A DNA stretch of 64,000 nucleotides from Trichocoleus desertorum ATA4-8-CV12 (GTDB lineage: Bacteria; Cyanobacteriota; Cyanobacteriia; FACHB-46), in NCBI GenBank assembly GCA_019358975.1, contig JAHHIL010000005.1, forward strand, positions 124,001 to 188,000, read 5' to 3'. The notes below the pieces were generated by a model. It was not told where the DNA came from, did not search any database, and saw only the letters and a program-made list of their open reading frames with translations. How positions within the stretch are numbered: position 1 is the stretch's first letter; the number at the start of each line of letters is the position of its first letter. The position numbers and the translations under genes are program-made. This document shows, piece after piece, positions 1 through 8,028 of this stretch.

Positions 1-226
1 CTACCACTGCGGTAAAGTCACGATTTACAGCAACCGTAAAGCGCTCTTGATTTAGGACTCGTTGGAGCGATCGCGGATAGCGAAACCGTTCATCTAGCGG
101 AATCAGTGTACGTTGGCGGCTAGAGTACCAATCCAATGCGCCCGACTCATCCGCCATTAAAAAATAGCCCTGAGCGTACCCCTGAACAATCGTTGGAACA
201 TCAAAGGGTAAGGATTTCGACGCCAT
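1..226 (-). CDS. aat: Leucyl/phenylalanyl-tRNA--protein transferase, N-terminal part (runs off left edge)
   Basis: This enzyme moves Leu or Phe from its tRNA to the N-terminus of proteins carrying an N-terminal Arg or Lys, marking them for degradation by the N-end rule in the cytoplasm. The frame has no stop from an ATG at 226 to the window edge, giving 75 residues. The early sequence has GYAQGYFLMAD, then WYSSRQRTLIPLDE, then a RSLQRVL...FTVAVNRDF stretch, which is the usual Aat N-terminal pattern. The ATG lies inside the 3' end of map: the two reading frames overlap by 26 bases on the same strand, so translation is probably coupled. The catalytic C-terminal part is outside the window. The family call is good. 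The start is the first ATG that gives a family-like N-terminus. Confidence 0.85.
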   Translation of the reverse strand, partial: MASKSLPFDVPTIVQGYAQGYFLMADESGALDWYSSRQRTLIPLDERFRYPRSLQRVLNQERFTVAVNRDFTAVV

Positions 227-959
227 CCTCAGTTACAGCTACAGTGTGTTCAAATTGGGCAGAAAGTTTGCGATCTTTGGTGACAGCTGTCCAGTTGTCT
301 TCTAAAACTTCGACTTCCCATGTGCCTTCATTGATCATGGGTTCAATCGTGAACACCATGCCTGTTCGCAGCTTTTTACCTGTGCCCCGCTTGCCATAGT
401 GAGGAATAAACGGTTCGGTATGGAAGACTCGATGCACTCCATGCCCAGTAAAGTCTTGCACGACCGAAAAGCCTTGTGCTTCGGCATATTCCTGAATCGC
501 GGCCCCAATATCTCCGACTCGCGCATCCGGTTTAACTTCAGCAATGCCTCTTCTTAAAGACTCCTCTGTCACTTCAACCAACTTCTTCGCTAGAGGTGAC
601 GGCTGACCGACAAAGAAGGTTCTAGAAGTGTCTCCATAAAAACCATCCAAGATGGGCGTGACATCAATGTTGATGATGTCTCCTTCTTTCAAAATCTGCT
701 TGGCGTTGGGGATACCGTGACAAACCACATGGTTGACACTGGTACAAATTGACTTGGGAAAGCCGTGATAACCTAAGGGCGCACTTTTCGCTCCACGCGC
801 TTGAGTCCAGCGCTCTGCTTCGTCATTGATTTCCAAGGTGCTAACGCCGGGTCGCACCATCGGTTCTAGATGACTCAGCAACTCAGCCCCTAAGTGTCCA
901 GCCTGACGCATTTTGTCTATCTCCCGATGTGAGAGTAGCACCAGTGGTTCTTTCCCCAT
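201..959 (-). CDS. map: Type I methionine aminopeptidase
   Basis: Removes the initiator methionine from nascent cytoplasmic proteins. The 252-residue length fits the bacterial type I (MAP-Ia) enzyme without a zinc-finger extension. The pita-bread fold ligands are all present: Asp99 and Asp110 (INIDVTPILDGFYGDTS), His173 (TGHGVH), Glu206 (FTIEPM) and Glu237 (QFEHTV). The substrate-side His81 lies in VCHGIPN. The ATG start gives an N-terminus typical of the family (LLSHREIDKMRQAG). The downstream gene on the same strand is aat, whose start lies inside this gene. The pairing makes sense, since both enzymes act on protein N-termini. Cyanobacteria often carry more than one map gene; which paralogue this is cannot be told here. 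Confidence 0.96.
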   Translation of the reverse strand: MGKEPLVLLSHREIDKMRQAGHLGAELLSHLEPMVRPGVSTLEINDEAERWTQARGAKSAPLGYHGFPKSICTSVNHVVCHGIPNAKQILKEGDIINIDVTPILDGFYGDTSRTFFVGQPSPLAKKLVEVTEESLRRGIAEVKPDARVGDIGAAIQEYAEAQGFSVVQDFTGHGVHRVFHTEPFIPHYGKRGTGKKLRTGMVFTIEPMINEGTWEVEVLEDNWTAVTKDRKLSAQFEHTVAVTEDGVEILTL

Positions 960-1146
960 TGTCTTTAATCCCCCTGTTGTCTTAGCCGAGCTGAATGGTT
1001 GTTGCAGTTTGTTCAGAGGCTCTAATCCAGTGTTGGGGTAGCGGTATAGTGGTTAGAGAAACTGTCTGTTTTCCTAGAAGCACCCTAGTCGAGCTGAGCT
1101 AGCTTCACCCAGACTGCCTTCAAACAGTTGTCACTTTGCTAGGCCA

Positions 1147-1476
1147 ATGGCTGAACCAATTCCCCCCATCACCTTACCTCCTGCCGAAAATCCTCAGCAG
1201 GAAGGAGAATGGCTAAAAAATGTTTTGTGTCAGTGGCTTGACCACGAATTTATCCCCGAAGCCATTAATCAGCAGATTGCTGAGCGAGCCACTCAAGTTT
1301 TTGTGCGGCAGCGAATGGAAGGCGAAAATGACCTAGGGTCGCTCGTCATTGCCATCGTTACCGAAATGCAAGCATTTGATTTTTCTAAAAGCTTTTACAG
1401 TGAATTTGCCGTGGCAAATGCTGTTAGCGACCTGCTCTTAGATAGCTTAGGAATCGATCGCTGCTGCGGTCAATAG
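1147..1476 (+). CDS. Conserved cyanobacterial protein of unknown function (109 aa)
   Basis: A 109-residue soluble protein that I do not assign to a named family. The N-terminus is proline-rich (residues 1-16). The rest looks helical and acidic, beginning with a GEWLKNVLCQWLDHEFIP segment and ending in a short tail with two adjacent cysteines. There is no signal peptide or membrane span. It stands alone on the plus strand between divergent map and convergent rpsN. A strong inverted repeat follows 18 bases after its stop. Codon use resembles the neighbours and the frame contains a HIP1-like site near its end, so it is probably a real native gene. Its function is unknown. Confidence 0.7.
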   Translation: MAEPIPPITLPPAENPQQEGEWLKNVLCQWLDHEFIPEAINQQIAERATQVFVRQRMEGENDLGSLVIAIVTEMQAFDFSKSFYSEFAVANAVSDLLLDSLGIDRCCGQ

Positions 1477-1493
1477 AACTAATTGTCGCTGGG

Positions 1494-1560
1494 TAGATCT
1501 TGGATTTTGGATTTTGGATAGAAATTTCTGACTAATCCAAAACCTAAAATCCAAAATCTG
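1494..1560. terminator. Long inverted repeat between convergent genes, probable bidirectional terminator
   Basis: Two 26-base arms (1494-1519 and 1535-1560) pair with about four mismatches around a 15-base loop. Both arms consist of repeated TGGATTT units. The repeat fills the gap between the stop of the 109-aa gene and the stop of rpsN, so it could end both transcripts. Repeats built from ATCCAAAATCC-like units are dispersed in many cyanobacterial genomes, so it may also be a copy of a mobile palindrome. Confidence 0.6.
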
Positions 1561-1561
1561 T

Positions 1562-1864
1562 TTACCAGCTGGACTTGACCACTCCGGGTAGTAGACCTTC
1601 GTGGGCCATTTCCCGGAATACGTGACGAGACAAACCAAAGTCGCCATAGTAACCTCTAGGACGACCTGTCACCCAGCAGCGATTCCGCAAACGAGTGGGG
1701 GCACTGTTACGAGGTAACTGTTGAATTTTGCGATGAATTTCAAGTTTTGCTTGTTGGGAAGTCGCTTGGTCAAACTGTTCTTGTAACTCTTCCCGTTTTT
1801 GAGCGTACTTGTCAACCAACTTCTGGCGACGCTTTTCCCGCTCAATCATGCTTTTCTTAGCCAT
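1562..1864 (-). CDS. rpsN: 30S ribosomal protein S14 (uS14), non-zinc form
   Basis: A small-subunit ribosomal protein near the 30S head. I chose the ATG at 1864, giving 100 residues beginning [13 protein letters not shown], which is the standard start. A longer frame begins seven codons upstream but is not family-like. The C-terminal block carries [20 protein letters not shown] and then [13 protein letters not shown], the S14 signature. The long form without the CxxC zinc motif is typical of cyanobacteria and plastids. It lies downstream of nth on the same strand, 85 bases away. A strong inverted repeat lies immediately past its stop. Confidence 0.97.
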   Translation of the reverse strand: MAKKSMIEREKRRQKLVDKYAQKREELQEQFDQATSQQAKLEIHRKIQQLPRNSAPTRLRNRCWVTGRPRGYYGDFGLSRHVFREMAHEGLLPGVVKSSW

Positions 1865-1949
1865 GAATTGCCTAGTTTCTCTCAAATAAAGACAGCATTT
1901 TCTATTGTATCTGATTCAACAGACCCTGATCTACCTAATGTTGATTGAA

Positions 1950-2657
1950 TCAAAGTTGTGGGGCTGTGAGTAAGGGCGGTTGCAGAGTGGTTATGTCCAC
2001 CTTGTTGGGGTCAGCGGAGGGGCAGAGGTCGGCTAGGAGGCAGCGATCGCAAGCAGGGTTACGAGCATTGCAAACCGCCCGCCCATGATAAATGATCCGA
2101 ATTGACCAATTTTCCCAATCAGGTTGCGGCAGCAACTTAATCAAGTCCCGCTCAATATGAATAGGATCGGTGTGCTTGGTGAGTCCTAAGCGCTGGGTGA
2201 GCCGTTTGACATGAGTATCGACCGTGACCCCAACATGAATCCCATAGGCGTGAGCTAAGACAACGTTGGCGGTTTTACGAGCCACGCCAGGAAGTTTCAG
2301 CAAGTCTTCCATTAACTTGGGCACTTGACCGTTAAATTCAGTTTGAATTAAATAGCAAGCGGCCCGAATGTTTTTGGCTTTGTTCCGGTAGAATCCAGTC
2401 GATCGCACTAGAGTTTCTAGCTCCAATGGGTCAGCCGCCGCTAGCGCCTCAGCATCTGGAAAGCGGCGAAATAATTCTGGAGTGACTTGGTTGACTCGCT
2501 CATCGGTACACTGAGCCGAGAGAATCGTCGCTACCAAGAGTTGAACGGGAGTTTCGTAGTTGAGGGTGCAAGGGGCTTCTGGGTAGAGTCGCTTGAGCCG
2601 AATCAAAATTTCCAGAGCCCGTTGCTTTTTGGCAGACAGCTTGCGCGTAATACTCAT
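1950..2657 (-). CDS. nth: Endonuclease III (DNA glycosylase/AP lyase)
   Basis: Base-excision repair enzyme that removes oxidised pyrimidines and cleaves the abasic site. In the 235-residue protein, the helix-hairpin-helix LPGVARKTANVVL carries the catalytic Lys128. Asp147 lies in VDTHVKRL. Four cysteines spaced C-x6-C-x2-C-x5-C (196, 203, 206, 212) form the [4Fe-4S] site. The length and start (MSITRKLSAKKQRA) suit the family. The RseP-like protease gene ends 30 bases upstream on the same strand and serS lies beyond it. A serS, rseP, nth, rpsN operon-like run is therefore plausible. Confidence 0.96.
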   Translation of the reverse strand: MSITRKLSAKKQRALEILIRLKRLYPEAPCTLNYETPVQLLVATILSAQCTDERVNQVTPELFRRFPDAEALAAADPLELETLVRSTGFYRNKAKNIRAACYLIQTEFNGQVPKLMEDLLKLPGVARKTANVVLAHAYGIHVGVTVDTHVKRLTQRLGLTKHTDPIHIERDLIKLLPQPDWENWSIRIIYHGRAVCNARNPACDRCLLADLCPSADPNKVDITTLQPPLLTAPQL

Positions 2658-2687
2658 GGAGTCGCAGTATGACAGACTTGTGCTGCT

Positions 2688-3782
2688 CTAGGGCTGCAAT
2701 AGCTTTTGAACATCGATTAGGTTAACGGTATCCCGAATAATCAAGAAGATGCCTAAACCTAGCAAGAGCATTAGCCCCGTTTGCATCACCCCATCTTGAA
2801 TCCTGGTCGGTAGTGGTTTGCCTCGGAGTGCCTCAATCAGCAGAAAGGCTAACTGGCCGCCATCCAAAGCGGGTAGGGGCAGGATGTTGATAATGGCGAG
2901 GTTAATACTAATCAGAGCAGCAAATTGGAATAATTTGGCCGCGTCCGAACGAGCAATGTTTGCCCCTAAAGCTACGATCGCCACTGGGCCAGAAACTTGC
3001 TCTGCTGTCTCACCAAAGTTGCGAATCAACTGGCCAAAACCTTGCACTGTCAAAACTACGATCCGCTGAAACTCACGTGCACCCGTGCTAAAGGCTTCCA
3101 CAATATTGCTGGCCCGCCGCCGCTTTACCTCCACGTTTTCAGCCAGTTGCACGCCAATGCGACCTTTGCCTTCTGGGCCAAGATCCGGTGTAACGCTCAG
3201 GGATAATGTTTCGTTACCACGTTGCACAGTCAGCGGCAAAGCCTGATCAGGGTGAGTTTGAATTTCTTCCATCAAGATTTGGATGGCTTGCTTAGAAGCA
3301 CCCAGTTCTCGCTGATTGACACTCAGCACAATGTCTCCAGGTTTAATGCCTGCTTTTGCTGCTGCTGAACTAACTTCTGCGGCAACTTTGGGCACCGCTA
3401 CTCCCGGTTGGTAGTTAAACTCTGGAGTACCTACTGCTGCGACCTGACCGACCAGCAGGAAGTAGGCAAAAATTAGATTGGCAATCACGCCAGCACTAAT
3501 CACGATCGCGCGATCGAGTACGGGGCGGTTGCGCAGCAGATTCGGGTCCTCAGGGGGAATTTCGCTCTCCGGATCGTCATCAGGAAAGCCGACAAACCCG
3601 CCTAGGGGGAAAGCCCGAATCGCATATTCAGTTTCTGGCCCTTGATATTTCCACAGAACGGGGCCAAACCCTAGGGAAAAGCGATTCACGTGGATGCCTT
3701 GAGCCCGCGCTGCGGTGAAGTGACCCAACTCATGGACCACAATCAAGAGTGCTAAGACTGCGATCGCCGCCAAAACTGACAT
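2688..3782 (-). CDS. rseP: RseP-type site-2 protease (M50 zinc metalloprotease with PDZ domain)
   Basis: An intramembrane zinc protease that cuts transmembrane segments of regulators such as anti-sigma factors. The first membrane helix contains HELGH (His17, Glu18, His21), the zinc site. The third ligand, Asp307, lies in LPALDGGQL. A PDZ domain lies around residues 125-215, containing GIKPGDIVLSVNQ. At least three hydrophobic helices are visible, at the N-terminus, around residue 100 and at the C-terminus. The 364-residue length fits the one-PDZ cyanobacterial form; E. coli RseP has two. It sits between serS and nth on the same strand. No sigma or anti-sigma gene is adjacent, so the substrate is not indicated. 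Confidence 0.92.
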   Translation of the reverse strand: MSVLAAIAVLALLIVVHELGHFTAARAQGIHVNRFSLGFGPVLWKYQGPETEYAIRAFPLGGFVGFPDDDPESEIPPEDPNLLRNRPVLDRAIVISAGVIANLIFAYFLLVGQVAAVGTPEFNYQPGVAVPKVAAEVSSAAAKAGIKPGDIVLSVNQRELGASKQAIQILMEEIQTHPDQALPLTVQRGNETLSLSVTPDLGPEGKGRIGVQLAENVEVKRRRASNIVEAFSTGAREFQRIVVLTVQGFGQLIRNFGETAEQVSGPVAIVALGANIARSDAAKLFQFAALISINLAIINILPLPALDGGQLAFLLIEALRGKPLPTRIQDGVMQTGLMLLLGLGIFLIIRDTVNLIDVQKLLQP

Positions 3783-3859
3783 AGATTTAAGACCCGAAAA
3801 ACGTCTGTTAGATATCTTTACTATTCTAGGATGCCTGAATCGTTGACGCCGACTCCATC

Positions 3860-5140
3860 TTAGAGAACCTCTCGTCGGAGGTAGGGTTGTAACACTTCGG
3901 GTAGACGGACTGTACCGTCCGGTTGCTGGTAATTTTCTAGAACTGCGGCCATCGTCCGTCCGACCGCTAAGCCAGAACCATTCAAGGTATGAACCAGTTG
4001 GGTGCCCTTTTGGCCTGCTTCCTTAAAGCGAATATTGCCCCGCCGAGCTTGAAAATCTAAGAAGTTAGAACAGCTAGAGATTTCGCGATATTTCCCCGAA
4101 GATGGCAACCAGACTTCTAGGTCGTAGCACTTGGCGGCTCCAAACCCTAAGTCCCCAGTGCAAAGCTCAATCACTCGATAAGGTAGCTTCAGAGCCTGCA
4201 AAATCGCCTCGGCATTTTGGACCAGAGCTTGATGTTCTTGCTCAGAGGTGCTGGGATGCACCAGTTTGACCAATTCCACTTTGTTAAATTGGTGCAGACG
4301 AATCAAGCCGCGCGTGTCCCGACCATAGCTGCCTGCCTCCCGACGAAAGCAAGGCGTGTAAGCACAGTGATGGATGGGTAATTGCTCCGCCGCTAGAATT
4401 TCATCGCGGTAGAGGTTGGTCACGGGAACTTCGGCTGTGGGTGCTAGCCAAAGATCATCTGACTCGCACTTGAAACTCTCTTCAGCAAATTTGGGCAGTT
4501 GTCCTGTAGCGGTCAGTGATTCGCTGTTGATCAAGAAAGGCGGAATCACCTCTAGATAACCCGCCTCAGTCTGGCGATCGAGCATGAACTGAATCAAGGC
4601 CCGCTCCAATGCCGCTCCAGCACCAATTAAGGTCACAAATCGGCTCTGAGCCACTTTAGTCGATCGCTCGGTATTCAAAATTCCAAGTTTTTCGCCGATT
4701 TCCCAGTGGGGCAAAATACCGGGGTTTTGCGGTTTGTACTCATCGCCCCAACGCCGCACTTCTACGTTTTCTTCTTCACTCTGGCCCACGGGGGTAGAAT
4801 CGCTGGGCAGGTTGGGTAGGGTCAGCAGCAACGCTTCAATCTGAGCTTTCAGTTCTTTTTCCTGAGGCTCTAAATCGCTGAGCTTCACCTTGATTTGGTT
4901 GCCTTCTTCCCGCAATTCTTGAATTTCTGGGCCTTTGGGGTCGCTACCCGCCTTAACTTTTTGTCCGACGAGTTTACCAATTTCGTTGCCACGGGCCTGA
5001 AGTTGCGATCGCTCCTTCTCAATTTCCCGCTGTTGTTGATCCAATTGCAGAATCGGCTGAATGTCAAAATTGCCTGATCGGCGGTTCAGGCGTTCTTGGA
5101 CTGCTTGTGGATTTTCCCGGATCTGCTTCAGATCAAGCAC
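3860..5140 (-). CDS. serS: Seryl-tRNA synthetase
   Basis: Class II synthetase that charges tRNA-Ser. Residues 1-110 form the long antiparallel coiled coil that recognises the tRNA variable arm; they begin with the diagnostic [18 protein letters not shown]. Motif 2 ([22 protein letters not shown] region) and motif 3 (near [16 protein letters not shown]) are intact. The serine-binding region shows [11 protein letters not shown]. Its 426 residues match the usual bacterial length. It is probably the first gene of the minus-strand run serS, rseP, nth, rpsN, with gaps of 77, 30 and 85 bases. The ATG at 5140 gives the canonical N-terminus. Confidence 0.97.
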   Translation of the reverse strand: MLDLKQIRENPQAVQERLNRRSGNFDIQPILQLDQQQREIEKERSQLQARGNEIGKLVGQKVKAGSDPKGPEIQELREEGNQIKVKLSDLEPQEKELKAQIEALLLTLPNLPSDSTPVGQSEEENVEVRRWGDEYKPQNPGILPHWEIGEKLGILNTERSTKVAQSRFVTLIGAGAALERALIQFMLDRQTEAGYLEVIPPFLINSESLTATGQLPKFAEESFKCESDDLWLAPTAEVPVTNLYRDEILAAEQLPIHHCAYTPCFRREAGSYGRDTRGLIRLHQFNKVELVKLVHPSTSEQEHQALVQNAEAILQALKLPYRVIELCTGDLGFGAAKCYDLEVWLPSSGKYREISSCSNFLDFQARRGNIRFKEAGQKGTQLVHTLNGSGLAVGRTMAAVLENYQQPDGTVRLPEVLQPYLRREVL

Positions 5141-5227
5141 AAATCTTCCTCAAAATCTTGATTAATACTTCTGGCAATAGATCAAGATATACCGTTTATC
5201 GGGATTCTCGTTAAGTTTTGTAGGACT

Positions 5228-5315
5228 GACCTAACCCCCAGCCCCTTCCCTACTAGGGAAGGGGAGCGAGATTCAAAGCCCCTCGCCTAGCAGGAGAGGG
5301 GTTTGGGGAGAGGTC
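5228..5315. repeat. Dispersed cyanobacterial palindromic repeat (CCTAACCCCC...GGGG type), two hairpins
   Basis: Two adjacent hairpins: CCCCTTCCCTACTAGGGAAGGGG, then a CCCCTCGCCTAGCAGGAGAGGGG-like arm pair. They are flanked by CCTAACCCCCAG on the left and TTGGGGAGAGGTC on the right. Related copies lie at 26313-26352 and 34790-34904. The element ends exactly where the stop codon of the GH57 gene begins, so it may also act as a transcript end. Confidence 0.7.
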
Positions 5316-7547
5316 TTAAGGCACGTCGAACGGAATCAAGGCTTCTTCTGGGACGTAACTGTGGTAGCGGCCTCCATCCGAGAGTACCAACACTACCCGC
5401 AGCGACCAGTCTGGTTTGGCGGGTAAGTCGGCCCAAGGCACTGCCAACTCTAAGCACTTGTCGATCCTAACTTGGGCACGGCTAGGACGGGAATGCCATT
5501 GGTAATGCTCTCCGGCTTGCTGAAACCAGAGGGATTCAGTCATTAAATTAACGCTGAGATGGTCGTGGAACAAATAATTTAAGGGTGCTTCATCGGGCAA
5601 ATCCGCGATCGGCGCTGGGCTGTTGTGCATGGTTTGGTTGGTATAGAACCAAAGTAAATTCAGTTCTGGCGATCGCCCAATGCCAGCTTGCATTCCTGCT
5701 TGAAAGTCTAGGCGCAGGTAGAAATTTAAGTGATCGACCCCGTACCAAAGCCGCTGCATCGCACTGCTACGGTGCATGGTGCCTCTGGCTCCCCCCACTT
5801 CAATCCGACCCGCCTTATCCCAATCTTGTTCATCCCCTTGCCCATCAATTACAGGATGGATAAAGCCTTGGGGACGGTGGTCTCCCTTCGCTTCATGAAT
5901 CTCAAGCGGACGGTACAAATGAGACGGCACTGGCTCGTTTAACGCCTGGTAAATGGCGCACAAGTGTTCGCGGAAGAGTTGGTCAAAAATGGCGTCTTGG
6001 TTGGACGAATGGCCTTCACCAAACCACCAAAACCAATCGGAGCCTTCAGCGGCGTAAAGCGCTTCCCAAGCGGCAGGATTGCTTTCCTCGGTGGCTTCGG
6101 GGTGGTTGGCTAGCACTTGGCGAGCTTCGGTGAGCAGATCCCAAGCCCGGTTTTTCGCGGGATCGCCAATCCAGGTGGTGAAGCTGCCGTCTACCCAAGA
6201 GCCGCTGTGGAGTTGAGCCGCTGGGATGGTTTCCGTCGGCGGAAACTTCTCGACAAACTCAGAAACTGTAACTAATTTAATATCTTGATCTTGGCTGAGG
6301 GTTTGATAGAAAGCTTCTAAGAAGGGCTTACCATCTTGTTGGTAAAACTCCCAGCAGTTTTCGCCGTCCAAGGCGATGGTGACGAGCCAGGGTTTCTCTA
6401 GAGCCGTGCTGCCACTCGATTGGCGTTTCTTCAGCGATCGCGCGATCGCCTCCAAGTGCCCCACCAAATCAGCAGCGGCCCGCTTGGGTTCCATCGCCCC
6501 GTAAGTAAAGCCGATCAAGTCAGATAGGCGGTGATCCCGAAACACGATCGCCAAGTCACCATTTGGAGTCTCTAAGCGATACGGTCGGTACAAGAGTTCT
6601 GGCTCATGGACATTGCCCAGACCATCGCGGTGAAAGAAGTGCTTCAGCGTCCAACCCAAGACGGCTTCATCCGAGCACAACCAATTAAACCCTTGCTTCG
6701 CAACATAGGGCAAAATTTCTGGACTCACCGATTGCTCGGAGGGCCAGAGGCCACGGGGAGTTTGTCCAAAGCGATCGAGGTACAAATCCCAAGCTTTCTG
6801 TAAATGGCGGGGAATATCCTCGGCCCATTGGAACCGCTGCTCTGGCAATTTCATATTGGGAATTGCCACTCGTCCAGCGTTGGTATCAGCCAGCAGAGGC
6901 AGAATCGGGTGAGTGTAGGGCGAAATCGTGACCTCTAGCTGCCCTGTCTCCTGCATTTTGCGGTGTTGCGGAATGATGCGGCTGAGAATTTCCCGTTGTT
7001 TGGAGTAAATGCGTTGGCGATCGCCAATGGTAAAGTTGCGGCCCTGCTTCAGCCACTGCTCAATCTCTGGGTCATCCCAAAACAGGGGGTCAATCCAAGC
7101 TAAATTGTGCCAAGCTAGCAGGTCACTATAGTCTTGCAAGACCCAGTTTTCTAAACACCATGCCTCCCCTCGTTCTTGGCGCTGACCGTATAACTCGGCA
7201 TAACGGGGATGTGGATCGATCAAGGTATGGTGGTTGGCATCGAAGAAATGCCCCACAATAAATTCTTTTTGCTCCCGCGTCAGTTGCTCCGTTGGCAACA
7301 AAGCAACGGAAAGATAAGGGTCAAATGCCTGTCCCGCCACATAGTCTTCGATTTGCAGGATTAAGGACGGTACTAAATTGACCGTTTGATGCAGCTTGGG
7401 GTAGCGCTCCAGCAGGAGCACCAGATCCAGATAATCCTTCGTACCATGCAATCGCACCCAAGGTAGACGGTACTGCCCCGCCACTCGCGACTTGTACAAC
7501 GGCTGATGCTGATGCCAGATGAAAGCGACGTAGAGAGGATAAGTCAT
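5316..7547 (-). CDS. Glycoside hydrolase family 57 protein with C-terminal accessory domain
   Basis: A retaining alpha-glucan-active enzyme of the amylase/amylopullulanase/branching type; the exact activity cannot be told. The 743-residue protein opens with a beta-strand and WHQHQP (residues 11-16), which is GH57 region I. The likely nucleophile is Glu271 in GLWPSEQSVS (region III). The FRDHRLSDLIGF stretch carries the probable acid/base Asp (region IV). The last roughly 190 residues, after a FIHPVIDGQGDEQDWDKA segment, look like a beta-rich carbohydrate-binding or DOMON-like module. There is no signal peptide, so a cytoplasmic role in glycogen metabolism is likely. It is followed by the dispersed repeat and preceded by the nfu terminator, so it is probably its own transcript. 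Confidence 0.88.
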   Translation of the reverse strand: MTYPLYVAFIWHQHQPLYKSRVAGQYRLPWVRLHGTKDYLDLVLLLERYPKLHQTVNLVPSLILQIEDYVAGQAFDPYLSVALLPTEQLTREQKEFIVGHFFDANHHTLIDPHPRYAELYGQRQERGEAWCLENWVLQDYSDLLAWHNLAWIDPLFWDDPEIEQWLKQGRNFTIGDRQRIYSKQREILSRIIPQHRKMQETGQLEVTISPYTHPILPLLADTNAGRVAIPNMKLPEQRFQWAEDIPRHLQKAWDLYLDRFGQTPRGLWPSEQSVSPEILPYVAKQGFNWLCSDEAVLGWTLKHFFHRDGLGNVHEPELLYRPYRLETPNGDLAIVFRDHRLSDLIGFTYGAMEPKRAAADLVGHLEAIARSLKKRQSSGSTALEKPWLVTIALDGENCWEFYQQDGKPFLEAFYQTLSQDQDIKLVTVSEFVEKFPPTETIPAAQLHSGSWVDGSFTTWIGDPAKNRAWDLLTEARQVLANHPEATEESNPAAWEALYAAEGSDWFWWFGEGHSSNQDAIFDQLFREHLCAIYQALNEPVPSHLYRPLEIHEAKGDHRPQGFIHPVIDGQGDEQDWDKAGRIEVGGARGTMHRSSAMQRLWYGVDHLNFYLRLDFQAGMQAGIGRSPELNLLWFYTNQTMHNSPAPIADLPDEAPLNYLFHDHLSVNLMTESLWFQQAGEHYQWHSRPSRAQVRIDKCLELAVPWADLPAKPDWSLRVVLVLSDGGRYHSYVPEEALIPFDVP

Positions 7548-7572
7548 AGGAATTGTGAGGAAGCTCTTACCA

Positions 7573-7615
7573 TAAAAAATAAACAGGGAAAATCCACTCG
7601 CTTTCCCTGTTTATT
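7573..7615 (-). terminator. Rho-independent terminator of nfu
   Basis: Perfect 14-bp stem (7578-7591 with 602-615 past 7000), built on AAACAGGGAAA, with a 10-base loop. On the minus strand it is followed by a T-rich run that includes six consecutive T. It lies 46 bases past the nfu stop and just upstream of the GH57 start, separating the two transcripts. Confidence 0.85.
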
Positions 7616-7661
7616 CACTTTATGCACAGTGTAAAAGAACAGTAAAGTCAGTAACGTTTCC

Positions 7662-7904
7662 TTACATGACTTGTTCAACGTCAGCAATTTCTGGAATAAA
7701 TTCTCGCAAGCGTCGCTCAATGCCCATACGAAGCGTCATGGTAGAACTGGGGCAAGAGCCACAAGCGCCTTGGAGTCGTAACTTGACTACTGGCCCATCA
7801 ATATCTACAAGTTCGACGTTGCCGCCATCCGAGATCAAGTAGGGACGCAGTTCATCCAATACTTTTTCCACGTTCTCTGAGGTTAACGCTAGAGTTTCAG
7901 CCAT
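7662..7904 (-). CDS. nfu: Nfu-type iron-sulfur cluster scaffold (NifU C-terminal domain)
   Basis: A stand-alone 80-residue NifU C-terminal domain protein that assembles and passes on Fe-S clusters, in cyanobacteria notably toward photosystem I. The cluster ligands are the CxxC in [16 protein letters not shown]. The N-terminal [23 protein letters not shown] stretch is the normal family start. The length equals that of the single-domain cyanobacterial Nfu. It is preceded by about 120 bases of non-coding DNA and followed by a strong terminator, so it is probably monocistronic. Confidence 0.94.
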   Translation of the reverse strand: MAETLALTSENVEKVLDELRPYLISDGGNVELVDIDGPVVKLRLQGACGSCPSSTMTLRMGIERRLREFIPEIADVEQVM

Positions 7905-8028
7905 AGTTTCCCTTTCGCAGTCTGTCTAATTGCAGCTGTATTGATCTTAGGTTTATCCTAGCGCTACAAAGGTCAAGACCGCACAGAAGCGTCTAGCTCT
8001 AGCAGAAAATTGTTGATTGGTGAGTTTA

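Noticed and set aside
1035-1110. tRNA-like words (GGTATAGTGGTTAGAG) upstream of the 109-aa gene
   Set aside because: No matching T arm (GTTCGAATC-type), no 7-bp acceptor stem and no paired anticodon arm could be placed.
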